DNA of 64,000 nucleotides from assembly GCA_025093985.1 (NCBI GenBank), contig JACAAK010000004.1, positions 2,232,001 through 2,296,000 on the forward strand, in the 5' to 3' direction. Source of the DNA: Calvatia gigantea. Lineage: Eukaryota > Basidiomycota > Agaricomycetes > Agaricales > Lycoperdaceae. How positions within the stretch are numbered: the first letter of the stretch is position 1; every line of letters begins with the position of its first letter. Shown here piece by piece: positions 24,625 to 35,023 of this stretch. Under the pieces are notes generated by a model, which saw nothing but the letters and a program-made list of their open reading frames with translations, did not search any database and had not been told where the DNA came from. The position numbers were made by a program, and so were the translations under genes.

Positions 24625-25865
24625 ATGCCTTCGTTGTTCAACACATTACGCGCTTCCTTGTATGGTATGTGGTTTGAAATTGTTCGTTCCGCGAGCTGGT
24701 CGCTGATTGGCCGAACTCACCACTCTTGTAGGGGTTGTACTGCTGTTCACTGTCATCTGCTTAGCGATGGCGGCTCATTTCCAAACCGTTTTAGCGGCTT
24801 CTGATCTCAGTGGGTCCTTGGGCTTGTCTTCTTCAGAAACGGTGCTCACCAAACTGGAAATCAAGCCCGTTTCGTGCCTTTTGCGATTTTCGTTTGCGCT
24901 GCAAGCCTACTTATTTTCACTGTTCTGTACGAATGTTTGACGTTGGCTTGTGGTTACATGCTAACGTGAATTTGTACGATCCAGTCTGGCGTTCAGCTTT
25001 CTGCTTAAGGAACGCAATCCCATCTCTACAAGGATTGAACTCGCAAGTCTGGGACTTGCAGGAGTGTTCTGGCTGGGTAGGTCCCCGTACTTTACTTCCC
25101 CTCGCACTGCGGTCTCAGTTTATTTCGTCTAGTCCTCGGGGTATACCTCACAACTTCGGAATCTCAGAATGCGGACGTCGAGTGTTTCGCCTCGGAGACC
25201 TCACAAGTTGTCTTGGACCCTGAAGTTGCGAACTGTGAGTAGCTCTTCCTCTGGTACCTGCGATGACAGTCTAATCATTCATTACTAGTCCGAACTGAGC
25301 AGTATCAAGCCATGTACCGAGTATTGAATGCCTTTGCATTAATGAATGCTGCTCTAAGTGAGTGTCCCCATTAATAATTTGGGTTAGTTGAAAGATTCCG
25401 CAGAATGCTGACACGTTGTGATGAACAGTTTTATTCGCCTGTTTCACACTCTTATTTTTGGCGGTCCGACGGCACCGCAAGGGCGAGGATCACATGTGGC
25501 ACGGGCCTGTCACCTCGTGTGCTTGGTTCAACACCTACGGCGATGCAAAGCGAGGTCGGGCATCGAGAACAAGCAGCTCCAGCATTTTGCCCATTGCAAC
25601 GCCAAAGACCGAAGCACTCTCTCCTATAAAGGAGAAATCAACTCCTAGCCGTACACCCCACAGGAATCATAGTTCAAGGAGGGAGCATACTTCCGAGAAA
25701 CGTTCTCGTTCACGTGCTCCCCCTCCGCCACCACAGAAGCCTGTCCGTCATGATTCTGGACGCTCTGGAAAGTCGAGCTCGAGCACGGTTCCGAGGTCGT
25801 TGATGAGTGATATTGATAATGGGTTGATGCTGCACCCGAATGATCTAAAACGGGCACGGCAGTGA
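24625..25865 (+). CDS. MARVEL-domain-like membrane protein 1
   Basis: Predicted four-helix plasma-membrane or vesicle protein. The ATG at 24625 encodes MPSLFNTLRASLY. The first intron (24665-24731) rejoins as G-VVLLFTVICLAMAAHF, the first membrane helix. Further exons give FAIFVCAASLLIFTVLL, ELASLGLAGVFWLALGVYL and AFALMNAALILFACFTLLFL, completing four helices with a short extracellular loop containing a Cys. The final exon is a long cytosolic tail rich in Arg, Ser and Pro (PPPPPQKPVRHD), ending at 25865. About 350 residues. Fungal proteins of this layout are annotated as MARVEL-like; no enzymatic role is expected. A related gene follows directly downstream in the same direction. Confidence 0.75.
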
Positions 25866-26226
25866 AGGATTTGTTGAGGTTGTACGAGGATCAAGATGAT
25901 GTATATCTGACCATGGCTCGTTACGAACGCTACGACCTATGTAGTTGCTGTATAAATAAATACGTGATTATGTATTCTATACTTAGCCGGAGAGTCCTGG
26001 GCAGTTGTAGGTGTGATTGGGTTGTGAGGTTGTTGCCGACCAAGGACCATAGGTTGAACGCGTCGAACGTTGCTGTTGTCGGTTACGTCACTGATGGTGC
26101 GTCACGTGAAAGAGCGTCAACTGCCCAAGCATAACCCTTCAACCGAAATAAAGGGAAGCTCATAGGTATCCTTTTCCCCACTCACGCCTGGAGAAAATTT
26201 ACTTGACGCTCATAAACGACTAAGTG
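25866..26226. other. Spacer between the two MARVEL genes
   Basis: About 360 bases with no coding evidence. It should hold the 3' end of the first MARVEL gene and the promoter of the second. Confidence 0.4.
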
Positions 26227-27393
26227 ATGACTGTACGATTTGGGAATAACAGACTCGCATTTTACGGTGGGTAATAGCCACGCAATTTATCTGCGACCCC
26301 ACTAATCTGACTCCGATCACTGGTTGAATCTTTGAACCCAGTTGCCGTTTTCTTACTTTCAGGTTGGTGTACCACGATCATCGAGTACCCTCTTGTTATG
26401 ACAACATAACCCGATCGTGTAGGAACCGTTTTAGGTCTTGCCGCTCATCTTGCAAGTGTATTCTTGCCAAGCTTCCACAGTGCGCCTTCTACCCTTTCTG
26501 AACTGGTACGGCGAACTAACTTGGAGGGATGTGCCATATAGAGGACTTCACGATCTTCTCGCTTGTGGTGCCATCCCTCACCATTTTTGTGTTCCTCTTG
26601 TTGTACGTTCTATGCTCGATAAGTATTGATAGTGTGCCGAGGGCTGACTGGTAAAATAGGTTACAATGGGCTCAGCCACGAATTGAGGCCGTAGCCTTGT
26701 TCATTTTGGGAGTTCTCTGGCTTAGTATGTCGGTTTTGTCGTATGAAAAGATCTATCATCCAACTAACGACTATGTAGCAATGGGAGCTTGGGCGACGTA
26801 AGTGATAGAGTGGGAGCTACATCCGCCTTAGTTCACTGACTTTCAATGTTCACTTTAGCGACGTCATTGGGAACACTCAATGTGATGCTTTGGGTGGGCG
26901 GAGTGTTACGGCCGCCAAAGGTAGCTGTGAGTTTAGCCTTTTGTCTTATTTCAGGTGATGTTGCTGATTCGCATGTAGTGTCCGCTCAAGGCTGGTGCCG
27001 TGAAATGAAGGTTATGCAAGCGTTCTCTTGGATGCTTTTCGTTTCATTTGCAATTGCCTTCATGATCCTGCACGCTCTTGTCTCCCGTGCCCAGGCCTTC
27101 GGGCGTTTTGATATCTGGAGGGAACCCATCCGAGGTTAGCAGCCTTTTCGTTTTGAGAGCACCGTCCACAAATTAAGATCCTACTCTTACCAGAACTGCC
27201 CTGGTTTGGAGAAGCTCCTGGGTACTACAACACCACCGTCGCCGGAGGAGCGCAACCTTACCCTGTCATGGCACAATATCCTGGCGCCCCATACCCTCAA
27301 CCACAACCTGGTTCGGCTCTTGTTATCCAACCAGGTGTCAATGGGCAATTACCTACAGTTCACCAAGTGCCGATTGCCTCTACTGTAGCTTGA
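26227..27393 (+). CDS. MARVEL-domain-like membrane protein 2
   Basis: Second tandem four-helix membrane protein. The ATG at 26227 encodes MTVRFGNNRLAFY. A first intron leads to G-TVLGLAAHLASVFLPSFH. The intron at 26480-26541 rejoins as K-DFTIFSLVVPSLTIFVFLLL. Next come LQWAQPRIEAVALFILGVLW and MGAWAT, then an extracellular segment with the Cys pair DVIGNTQCDALGG and SAQGWCREMKV. The fourth helix is AFSWMLFVSFAIAFMILHAL, followed by RAQAFGRFDIWREPIRELPW and a Tyr/Pro/Gln-rich cytosolic tail ending at 27391-27393. About 280 residues and at least six introns. It resembles basidiomycete MARVEL proteins more clearly than its upstream neighbour. Role inferred only as membrane organisation or trafficking. 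Confidence 0.82.
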
Positions 27394-27669
27394 ACGGCAC
27401 CGCATCACCTAAAAATCTGAATGAGACCACTCTTCTCGAAGAATAGACTTCTCAGGGACGGAGTGCCTTTGACTAAATCTGGATACAACTTTGCCATGCT
27501 TTCATTTTTGTTTTGATCTTGTTCCGGGTGTAGAACGGTTGTATACCACATGGAGACAACGTGTATGCCTCGTGCTACGACTTGCTGATGTACATGAATT
27601 GAGCTTAGTTTACCCCTCAACTTCATCCCACTGCTACTTTCTACCTGACCAGTACTTGATAAACGACCG

Positions 27670-28318
27670 ATGCCTCTTTTGCGTGAAAACCCCGTCCGCG
27701 CTGGCGCAATTGGTGCGTGTGGTATGTGATTACAAAAACCAGTATTGACGTTGGACCATGGGTGATACAGGCGCCATTGCTTTGTTCGTTGGATATTATG
27801 CGACGAAGCTCATGTCCTCAGTCTGTAAGTGCTCTCCTGCGCTATGGATACTAAGGCACTGATACCTGGTCCTCGAAATTGATGTTCTCGTCGACAGATG
27901 CAATCCACTTGACACAAACATCAGTCGCCATTCTAGCCATTGCTGCATTAATGGTCCTGTCAGAATTCACGTTCTTGATCCGTTGACAGAGGCTGAATAT
28001 TCGCGTAGGGTGACGGTACATCACAGAAGAGAGGCGCAATTCCTGTCGCAGACGGAACAAGAGATGGTTCTGATTGGTGGGATGGCACTGTTCTGGATCG
28101 GTGAGTTTGTGATATCCTTATGGGGACAATTCCACATTGATCGTATTCGGGCAGCGGCCTTGGTGGCTTGGCGAGGTCTCCGGGGTGAGAGCACCGGGAG
28201 TTCAAGAATGGGTCAAGCTGTCTCCACTGCATCCGCAGGACGTGGTGGGCATCCTGGTGATTGGCCGTGCGGCAAGAACGATGTGTATTGTGTAGTGGAA
28301 GAGTATAATTACTGGTGA
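27670..28318 (+). CDS. Small predicted membrane protein, exon structure unresolved
   Basis: I do not recognise this gene. The ATG at 27670 encodes MPLLRENPVRAGAIG. An intron (about 27711-27769) rejoins to AIALFVGYYATKLMSS, a likely membrane segment. A second donor GTAAGT (near 27825) and a CGACAG acceptor (near 27898) lead to YAIHLTQTSVAILAIAALMV, a second hydrophobic stretch that reaches a stop near 27984. Alternatively, an intron ending near 27990 connects to a charged exon (EAQFLSQTEQEMVLIGGMAL) whose end is a perfect GTGAGT donor, continuing to a Gly/Ser tail and a stop at 28316-28318. Either a ~61-residue two-helix protein or a ~140-residue protein is possible. It lies in the same orientation as the MARVEL pair. 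Confidence 0.35.
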
Positions 28319-28509
28319 TAAGTAGCGTGTACTGAGTTCGATCCGAGATCGAGACTATACAAGAATAAACAAAGACTCACGTGTCCTCGACTTTCCCACT
28401 CGAACAGGAGTGAGCTCAACTCGGACTGCCTGAACCGTAACGCACCTTTTGTCTCCTCTCCCCCCAACATCCTCCTCCCTGTACACGCCAGGTATCACCA
28501 CCAATTCAC

Positions 28510-30720
28510 ATGGCGCCAAAATGCGAGCCTCTATGTCATTTTGGCGATAGGTATGGACACGCATTTTCCCCAAGCATTACCTTTCTTATCCCGTTCTAGA
28601 CTCTATTTCACTACTTTCCCCCATCCGCCACCTAAACTGGAGGTTCTCAACAAGCTCGCTACAGAGCCCGGAAATCAACCACGCGTCCGTTCATGCCCCA
28701 GAGGTGGTCCTTCAGCTTCTCCCGACGATAATGCAACATACTATTACTTTACAATTGATGACCAGCTTCTTTATCTCTCCTTCTTCCAAGACTGGGGTCC
28801 CCTAAATATTGCCATGGTGTACAAGGCGTGTATCTACATCCATGAGCTACTCGAGGTATACGCACTACCGCAACGCCACCGCCTCATGTTCCTCACGTGC
28901 ACTGGCAGGATAAAGACTTGGCCCAGCACCGGCTCGTGCTCTACTCGTCAAGTGATCCACGCAAAAAGGCCAATGCCGCATTGCTTGTAGCCCTCTATGT
29001 CGTCAGTATCTCCACCCATTTTTTTCAATTTTCATGTTTACTAATCCACATTCTCCAGATGATTGTTCAGAGGCGTGCGCCCTGGGAGGCATTTCATCCT
29101 ATCGCCGAACTGGAGTTTATGCCATTCAGGGACGCAGGGAGGGGTCCTTCTGATTTCAATCTCAGCATTCAAGACTGCCTATGGGGTGTTTGGAAGGCAA
29201 TGCAGAACGGGCTCTGCGATATGAACGAATTCAGTGTTGAGGATTATGAGTATTACGAGAAGGTGGAAAATGGAGACTGGAACTGGATAACGCCTAGTTT
29301 CATCGCATTTGCGTCTCCGGTCGATACCAATTGGATCAAGCGCGAGAAAGAAGCCAAGGAAGGAAAGATAAGCTCTACCCGACCGATTTCAGCATCCCCA
29401 CCCACTAATTCAAGAGATCTCGCCCTACAACGCAAGTTACCGACGCCTTACCTCAACTGCTTAGACTACTTCGAGAAACGGAACATCAAAATGGTGGTAC
29501 GCCTCAATACCGAACTTTACGATCGAAATGCCTTCCTAGATCGCGGGATCGATCATATGGAACTCTACTTTGACGACGGAACAAATCCAACTGACGAGAT
29601 TGTTCGGACATTCATAGACGTGGCGGATCGCGTCGTTGAGTCTGGGGGTGTTGTTGCTGTGCACGTGGGTCAATTCTTTTTCCATCCACGAATATGATTC
29701 TAAATTACTTGAAAGTGTAAAGCTGGCCTCGGCAGGACAGGAACATTAATTGGCGCCTATCTCATTTGGAAATATGGATTCACGGCGAACGAAGTCATTG
29801 CATTCATGCGCATTATACGACCAGGAAGCGTCGTTGGTCCACAACAACAGTACATGTACCTGAAGCAGTTAGAGTGGGTCAAGTGGTCCGCAGTGGATGA
29901 AGTGAAACGACAACAAGCTGCAGTTGCTAAAGTCGCGACGACCCTCGTCACACCCGCAACACCACCGGCGGATACGGATGATGAAATGGACGTTAGACCT
30001 GCCACACCCCCCATGAATACCGTATCATTGCCACCCGTGACTCCCAGCCGCCATGTTGCCACGGCCGCTGCCAAGGCAAAATCCATTGCACCTCCTGGTC
30101 AACCGCGTAAAACTCCTAAGTCGAAGAGAGGAGTCGAAGAATCAGAAGGCGAAGAGCTTGATGCTCTACCCGCGTTGAAGACGGCCCCAACGACCCGTAA
30201 CAGATCCAAAACGGTGTCGAAACCATCTACTAATCGGGGCGTGACAGCATCAGAACAGCGGCCCACACGTGTTACGCGGTCGACCGCTGGCGCTGCCAAT
30301 ATCCGTAGGGCAGGGACAAGTACTTCATTGGCAACGACAACGGAGTCACCAGACAAAATTGCTGGCACAAAACAAGGACCAAACAAAATTCCCCGACTAG
30401 CGACGACGAGGACCACCGCTGCAGCCAGAGCTGCAGGTGCAGGAACTGCTGCTTCGCGGCAAGCAGCTGTTTGTCCCCCTCCATCACCAATACCCTCTCG
30501 CCTTCCCACACTCATACCCTCCAAACGCCCGCACCATACCTCCTCGATGAGCGAAGTGACAGGGATCGTTAATCCACTTAAACCAACGGTGAACACTACG
30601 GCTGATGGGTGGGTTAATAACTCCGCGGTAGTCAATCCCGCAACAAAATTGGAGCGGCCAAATTTGAGGAGTGTCAGGCGTCGTCGGAGTAGTTTTAGCA
30701 ACGCTGACGTTGTAGCCTGA
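28510..30720 (+). CDS. CDC14: CDC14-type dual-specificity phosphatase
   Basis: Phosphatase that reverses CDK phosphorylation at mitotic exit and cytokinesis, in nucleolus, nucleus and spindle poles. The ATG at 28510 encodes [13 protein letters not shown], and the first intron (about 28552-28600) joins to [14 protein letters not shown]. The N-terminal DSP-like A domain follows ([39 protein letters not shown]). The catalytic B domain has [36 protein letters not shown], and the signature [20 protein letters not shown]. In that signature an intron (about 29666-29721) separates the His from the catalytic Cys codon. [17 protein letters not shown] follows. A long Ala/Thr/Arg-rich basic tail runs to 30720, as in other CDC14s. 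About 650 residues; all catalytic residues are present. Confidence 0.93.
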
Positions 30721-31036
30721 TTTCTCCTCGTTCTAGTCTGGTCCTGAATCGAGATTCTGTAGTTTCCTGGTTACCAACTCCATCATTAACTCGTTATTTT
30801 CATTCATTCATTCTGTGTTTAGTTCACCAGCAATTTCCCCTCCTCCCCCAACCTGCCATACATGTCTATTGTTTTTGGTGTCACGAATACCAGCTTTACG
30901 TACTCTGCATTTTACCTTGCACACAGGATGTGACGATCAGAACAATCATTGTGTTTCTTTCCTCTCCGTTTGTGTCGTAATGATCTCTGCTAGGTACCGG
31001 ACTGTATACTGAAGTATCTGCGAAATATTTTGCCTA
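30721..31036. other. Convergent 3' region between CDC14 and HEM12
   Basis: About 315 bases between the stop codons of convergent genes. T-rich and C-rich stretches fit 3' untranslated regions. No gene is seen. Confidence 0.45.
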
Positions 31037-32291
31037 CTATAACCTTGCAGAGTACTTATGAACACACTCAAGGAACCAACGAAGGTCCTCGGGGTCAACT
31101 CCTGGTGTAATACCATGTCCCAAATTTGCAATCCACCCGCCTCTGCTCGACTTAAATCCTTCTGCCATTCGCTTAACCGCGTTTTCAATAGCCTCCCTAC
31201 CGCCATAAAGAACCGTGGGATCCATATTTCCCTGGAGCGCGACCTTATTTCCAACAATCCGTCGAGCCTCCTCTGGATCTATGCACCAGTCAAGGCCGAG
31301 AACGTCGTATCCGCCTTGCTCTGCCAGAAGCCCGAGGGAATGATTAGCACCTTTGGCGAAACATGTCATTGGGACGTCGGGAAGGCCCTCTGCAGCGAGG
31401 CGACTGTGAACGTTCTTGGTTATATGTTGCAAGGTAGGGAAGGAGAAGAGTTTAAAATCGTGGGGCGATAGCTCGCCCGCCCAAGAGTCGAAAATTTGCA
31501 ACAGCTTAAAAAAGATATCAACTACTTACAGCCGAAAAGTAAGTTCGAGGAGCTCACCTGAGCACCGGCTTTGACTTGTCCAACAAGGAAGTCGACACAA
31601 ACATCAGCGATCCGTGACAACAAGAGCTTGGATTCCTCGGGATACTTGAAGAGCCATGTTTTGGCCTTCTGAAAACCCTTACCTCCCCCGCCTTCAATCA
31701 TGTACGCAAACAGTGTCCACGGGGCGCCACAGAAACCGATTAAAGGAACCTCGCCCTTAAGCTCCTTTCTTGTCCTTGTGATGGCCTCAAAGACATAACC
31801 CAGCTCCTTGTTGACGTCAACCACGGGTGATAATTTCTTTATATCATCTGGCGTGACGAGAGGCTCAGGGAATTGAGGCCCTGGATTCATGAGAACCTCC
31901 ATCCCCATTGCTTGGGGGATGACCAGGATATCACTGAATATTATGGAGGCGTCGAGGAGACCTGTATAGCGTTCGATCGGCTGGAGTGTAATAATCGTTG
32001 CGAGGTGTGGTGTTCGACAGACTTCGAAAAATTCATGCGACTCGCGAACTTTTCTGAATTCTGCGCAGATGAACAGACGAAGACATATCAGCAAATAGGG
32101 CCGTAGAGAAGAAGCAGTATAGGAACCTGGTAGGTATCGCCCTGCTTGACGCATGACCCACACGGGAGCATGTTCAGTCTCCTCGCCTACGCTTCCAGAT
32201 CAAAAAAGCGATGTGGCAACATATTGTTCGTAATACCTCGAGCTGCACGAAGTAGAAGGTCGTTTTTAAGAGGAGGGAAATCAGTTGCCAT
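31037..32291 (-). CDS. HEM12: Uroporphyrinogen decarboxylase
   Basis: Fifth enzyme of heme biosynthesis; in the cytosol it converts uroporphyrinogen III to coproporphyrinogen III. The ATG at 32291 encodes MATDFPPLKNDLLLRAARG. After an intron, the signature VWVMRQAGRYLP appears, then after another intron EFRKVRESHEFFEVCRTPHL. Next are LQPIERYTGLLDASIIFSD with the catalytic-site Asp and LVIPQAMGMEVLM. GFCGAPWTLFAYMIEGGG is the second UROD signature. The C-terminal exon has QIFDSWAGELSPHDF, MTCFAKGANHSL, LALQGNMDP-like block and the closing GWIANLGHGITPGVDPEDLR. It stops at 31037. About 370 residues, standard. It is divergent from the SHG1-domain gene. Confidence 0.95.
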
Positions 32292-32566
32292 TGTAAAGTA
32301 CTTGGTATATTCTCTATGAAGTCGACGTTGTGGTATGAGATCGTCGAAAATGTGGGTTGAACACGAACCTCAGAGTTGAATAGTCGGGTTGAGGGAGGTC
32401 AGGATGGAAACAGGACCGCCTAGGGTCTGTTAGATACTTACCCGAGACTGCGAGTACCTGGGGCAACTGTCACAGGAATCTATTTTTAGTTCATCGCGAT
32501 CTTCCCGCACTTCAATTTAGTCACGGTCTCCCTAGGACTCTTACTTTCATCGCTCTCAGGCGCTAT
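32292..32566. promoter_or_regulatory. Shared upstream region of HEM12 and SHG1-domain gene
   Basis: 275 bases between divergent start codons, so both promoters must be here or reach into the first exons. No individual binding site can be assigned. Confidence 0.45.
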
Positions 32567-33399
32567 ATGTCTATTAACAATCCAAGCAAGCTTGTGGAAG
32601 AGTAATGGCGATGTTCATTTCACGTTTCAAATAAGCACTAAAGTCCCATCTAGGTTCAAGCGGTCGGGCGAGTTTGATCGGATACGAAGGGAGCTCCTCA
32701 CTCAATTCCAGAATAGCGTAAGTTCCGTGGTTGTAGAATCCGTGACACGATCTTTATATCAAAACGAAGGAGTCCCTTACTGCGTTCAAATCACGCGTCG
32801 AGGATGTGGCTCGCCAGCGTTTGACCAACGATCATAACCTACTTTACATGCCCCCGGAGTTCATTCATCGCGAGTTAATGCAGGAATTAGACAGGTCAGC
32901 AACTTCTTGAGCAGCTCCTCCTGAGTTCTGGAACTGAGTCTAAGGAGGTTTCCTATCGTAGAGCGCTCAACCTCTGAGCTTCTTACGGCCAATGACCCCG
33001 CGCTCTCCACAAAAATCGGAAGTTCTCTGGAGAAGGTACTCAATGATCAAGGTATCAAGGTCAACCTGAAACGTATGCTCTATTTTTTCAACCTCGCGTC
33101 TTAAGTGTCATTTTGCTGAGCTTTTAACAGCAAAGGAGGACCCAGCAAAACAAACCATAGCGACAGATCCTCCTGCCGTTAGCAGGGATGATCAGGATTC
33201 CTCAAACGCCCACCCAGGATTGTCCGAAGAAGGAAACAAACAAGGTCAGCCTCGTGAAGAACCCGAGACACACCATCCAATGCCGGACTCCTCAAATCGC
33301 AACGAAGAAAGTGGCGAGCCAAAGTGCTTCCACACTGATCCTTCCGGAAAAAGAATTGGAAAGAAAACAGAAAAAAGAACCAGATGGTATGGATCTTGA
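32567..33399 (+). CDS. SHG1/BOD1-domain protein (COMPASS-associated)
   Basis: Small nuclear protein with the SHG1/BOD1 domain; yeast Shg1 is a subunit of the COMPASS (Set1C) H3K4 methyltransferase, human BOD1 regulates mitotic phosphatase. The ATG at 32567 encodes MSINNPSKLVEE, and an intron (about 32602-32653) rejoins to FKRSGEFDRIRRELLTQFQN, the hallmark of the domain. Further exons give VARQRLTNDHNLLYMPPEF, ELLTANDPALSTKIG and KVLNDQGIKVNLK. The acidic C-terminal tail (EEGNKQGQPREEPETHHP) is disordered. The contiguous frame stops at 33397-33399. An adjacent frame ends DGMDLDGD at 33409, which looks like a typical terminus and may be reached by an extra intron. About 200 residues. Confidence 0.75.
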
Positions 33400-33409
33400 C
33401 GGGGACTAG

Positions 33410-33787
33410 GCCACGAAAGGGACAGGGATAAGGTGTTGCAGACACTCCAGCGACTAGATTTATTATCAGGTGAAACAGTACACTTGTCCACTTATGTGAA
33501 AGCGGCAGCGTGTCGAAAAACGTCAAAGCGGATGGTGACGCACGTTTTACGACGATGAAACACATACTTTGAGCGTCACCGCCCACTGGGAATGACATCT
33601 AAACTCAAAGAGAAGGTCGGAGGTTGGGAGGTCTGCTCACCGCAATCCATATCAGCGTGAGGGCCGCACTCCGAAAAAACAAGTAGATCAATCGTCTCTA
33701 ATGAATGTTTGGGGACGGGGATAGGACAGCCACCCAGTGTAGCACGGGGTTTTTTATACCCGGAACTGCCAGTGGCATGCATACATC
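33410..33787. other. Unassigned sequence after SHG1-domain gene
   Basis: About 380 bases without a supportable gene. Probably the 3' untranslated region of the SHG1-domain gene plus spacer. Confidence 0.35.
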
Positions 33788-34584
33788 ATGAACATAGAGG
33801 CCGCCACAAATTGGACCCCTGGCCTTACCACCAGAAACATGGCACACGAAGATATAGCAGGACGAACCCTGTGGCACAATAGGGCAACAGTGCGCCTTAT
33901 TAGACATCCCTCAAAGCGAATCAGAAGTTTCGAGGTTCTTCTTCCGCCGCACCTCTATTCTCCGAGAAACTAGTCTGGTTGCAACCCGTTAAATCCTTGC
34001 TCGAGGGAAAGGATGATTGGCGGAAGCTGACCAATCCAAGTGGGTGGGGGTTGGAAACTGAGAAAAAGATACCTTGGTTATGATCATTTTACTTGCAGGA
34101 GGTCACCGAACCATGATGACCAGGGAGAGGATATGGAAGATTGTTCTGCACATCAAAGAGGTCTTAGCGTCTTCCTTTCCTTTTACGCATTTGGCAGCAA
34201 CGTAGCGAGTGCATTGAGGCGACTTCTATGATATCGCTGAACTCGGAAAGCTTGCGCTTTGCGACACTGGCATCAGTTTTCGCCTCGGAAAATACCACAA
34301 ATTGGTCAATGAATTCTATTTTTCTGGTCACTTCTCACCATGACTGGATCCATCTTCTTCACTTATCAATCGGTTAACCAACAACGGCTAATTTGTGGCC
34401 AAGGGCAAGGTTTGTGAGTCTGCTCGCACTCATGCCGTACCGGACGTCGCCTAGTTGTAAGGGCCAAAAACCTTATGCGCACAGTCCGGTCGGCGAGCAG
34501 GACGGTCCATCACTGGATCTTTTTAATGGCAACTGGTTTCGTGCAGATGTTACTCGCGTGGACAAGAGGCCAAAGACGGTATAG
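33788..34584 (+). pseudogene. Fragments of an unrecognised gene, possibly decayed
   Basis: Several separate frames read like protein but do not join cleanly. An ATG at 33788 opens MNIEAATNWTPGL and runs to a stop near 33973. A shifted frame carries KLVWLQPVKSLLEGKDDW and KLTNPSGWGLETEKKIPW (about 33970-34078). Another has YDIAELGKLALCDTGISF and RLGKYHKLVNEFYF (about 34229-34320). A last one has YAHSPVGEQDGPSLDLFNGN and WFRADVTRVDKRPKTV, stopping at 34584. Plausible splice signals exist between some (for example ACTTGCAG near 34097), but frame changes and stops remain. I recognise no family. It could be a real multi-exon orphan gene or a decaying copy. Confidence 0.25.
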
Positions 34585-35023
34585 GAGGCCGAATTAGAAG
34601 ATCTGTTAACGATGCTGCAGTTGATACGCCCCCGAAGGTGATCACCTCGCCGTATCTCGGAGCACACAAACGGGAGGGCTTCTCAGGCGGCTTGATTTAC
34701 AAAATAGTATGTTCAACATGATAGTGGGTATCGCGGACTCCTGGCAAGATGTGTGTGAAAAACATTGCGCGAAAGGGTTGAACGGTTTTTGATTCACAAA
34801 TATTCACACCTGACCAAATCTTTGATGCTGGGAAGAGCACGCTTGACTTGAGTATTTCGGAATTTCGAGCAGGCACTTACTAAGACATGTTACACTAAAC
34901 CTGCAGCACTGCACATGACGATCCTGCCATCATGACCCCCATTGGGTGAATGCAGTGAATTGAAAGATTGTCGTTGGTACTTAGCAACTTACCCCCACCG
35001 GCTATCCGCGCCATATCAAGATA
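34585..35023. other. Unassigned sequence upstream of seven-helix gene
   Basis: About 440 bases without clear coding content. It should include the promoter and perhaps a missed first exon of the seven-helix membrane protein gene. Confidence 0.35.

Noticed and set aside
28330..28360. B-box-like GTTCGATCC on the plus strand
   Set aside because: No A box at the right distance and no cloverleaf could be drawn.
30099..30701. 200-codon minus-strand open frame
   Set aside because: Antisense shadow of the Ala/Thr-rich CDC14 tail.
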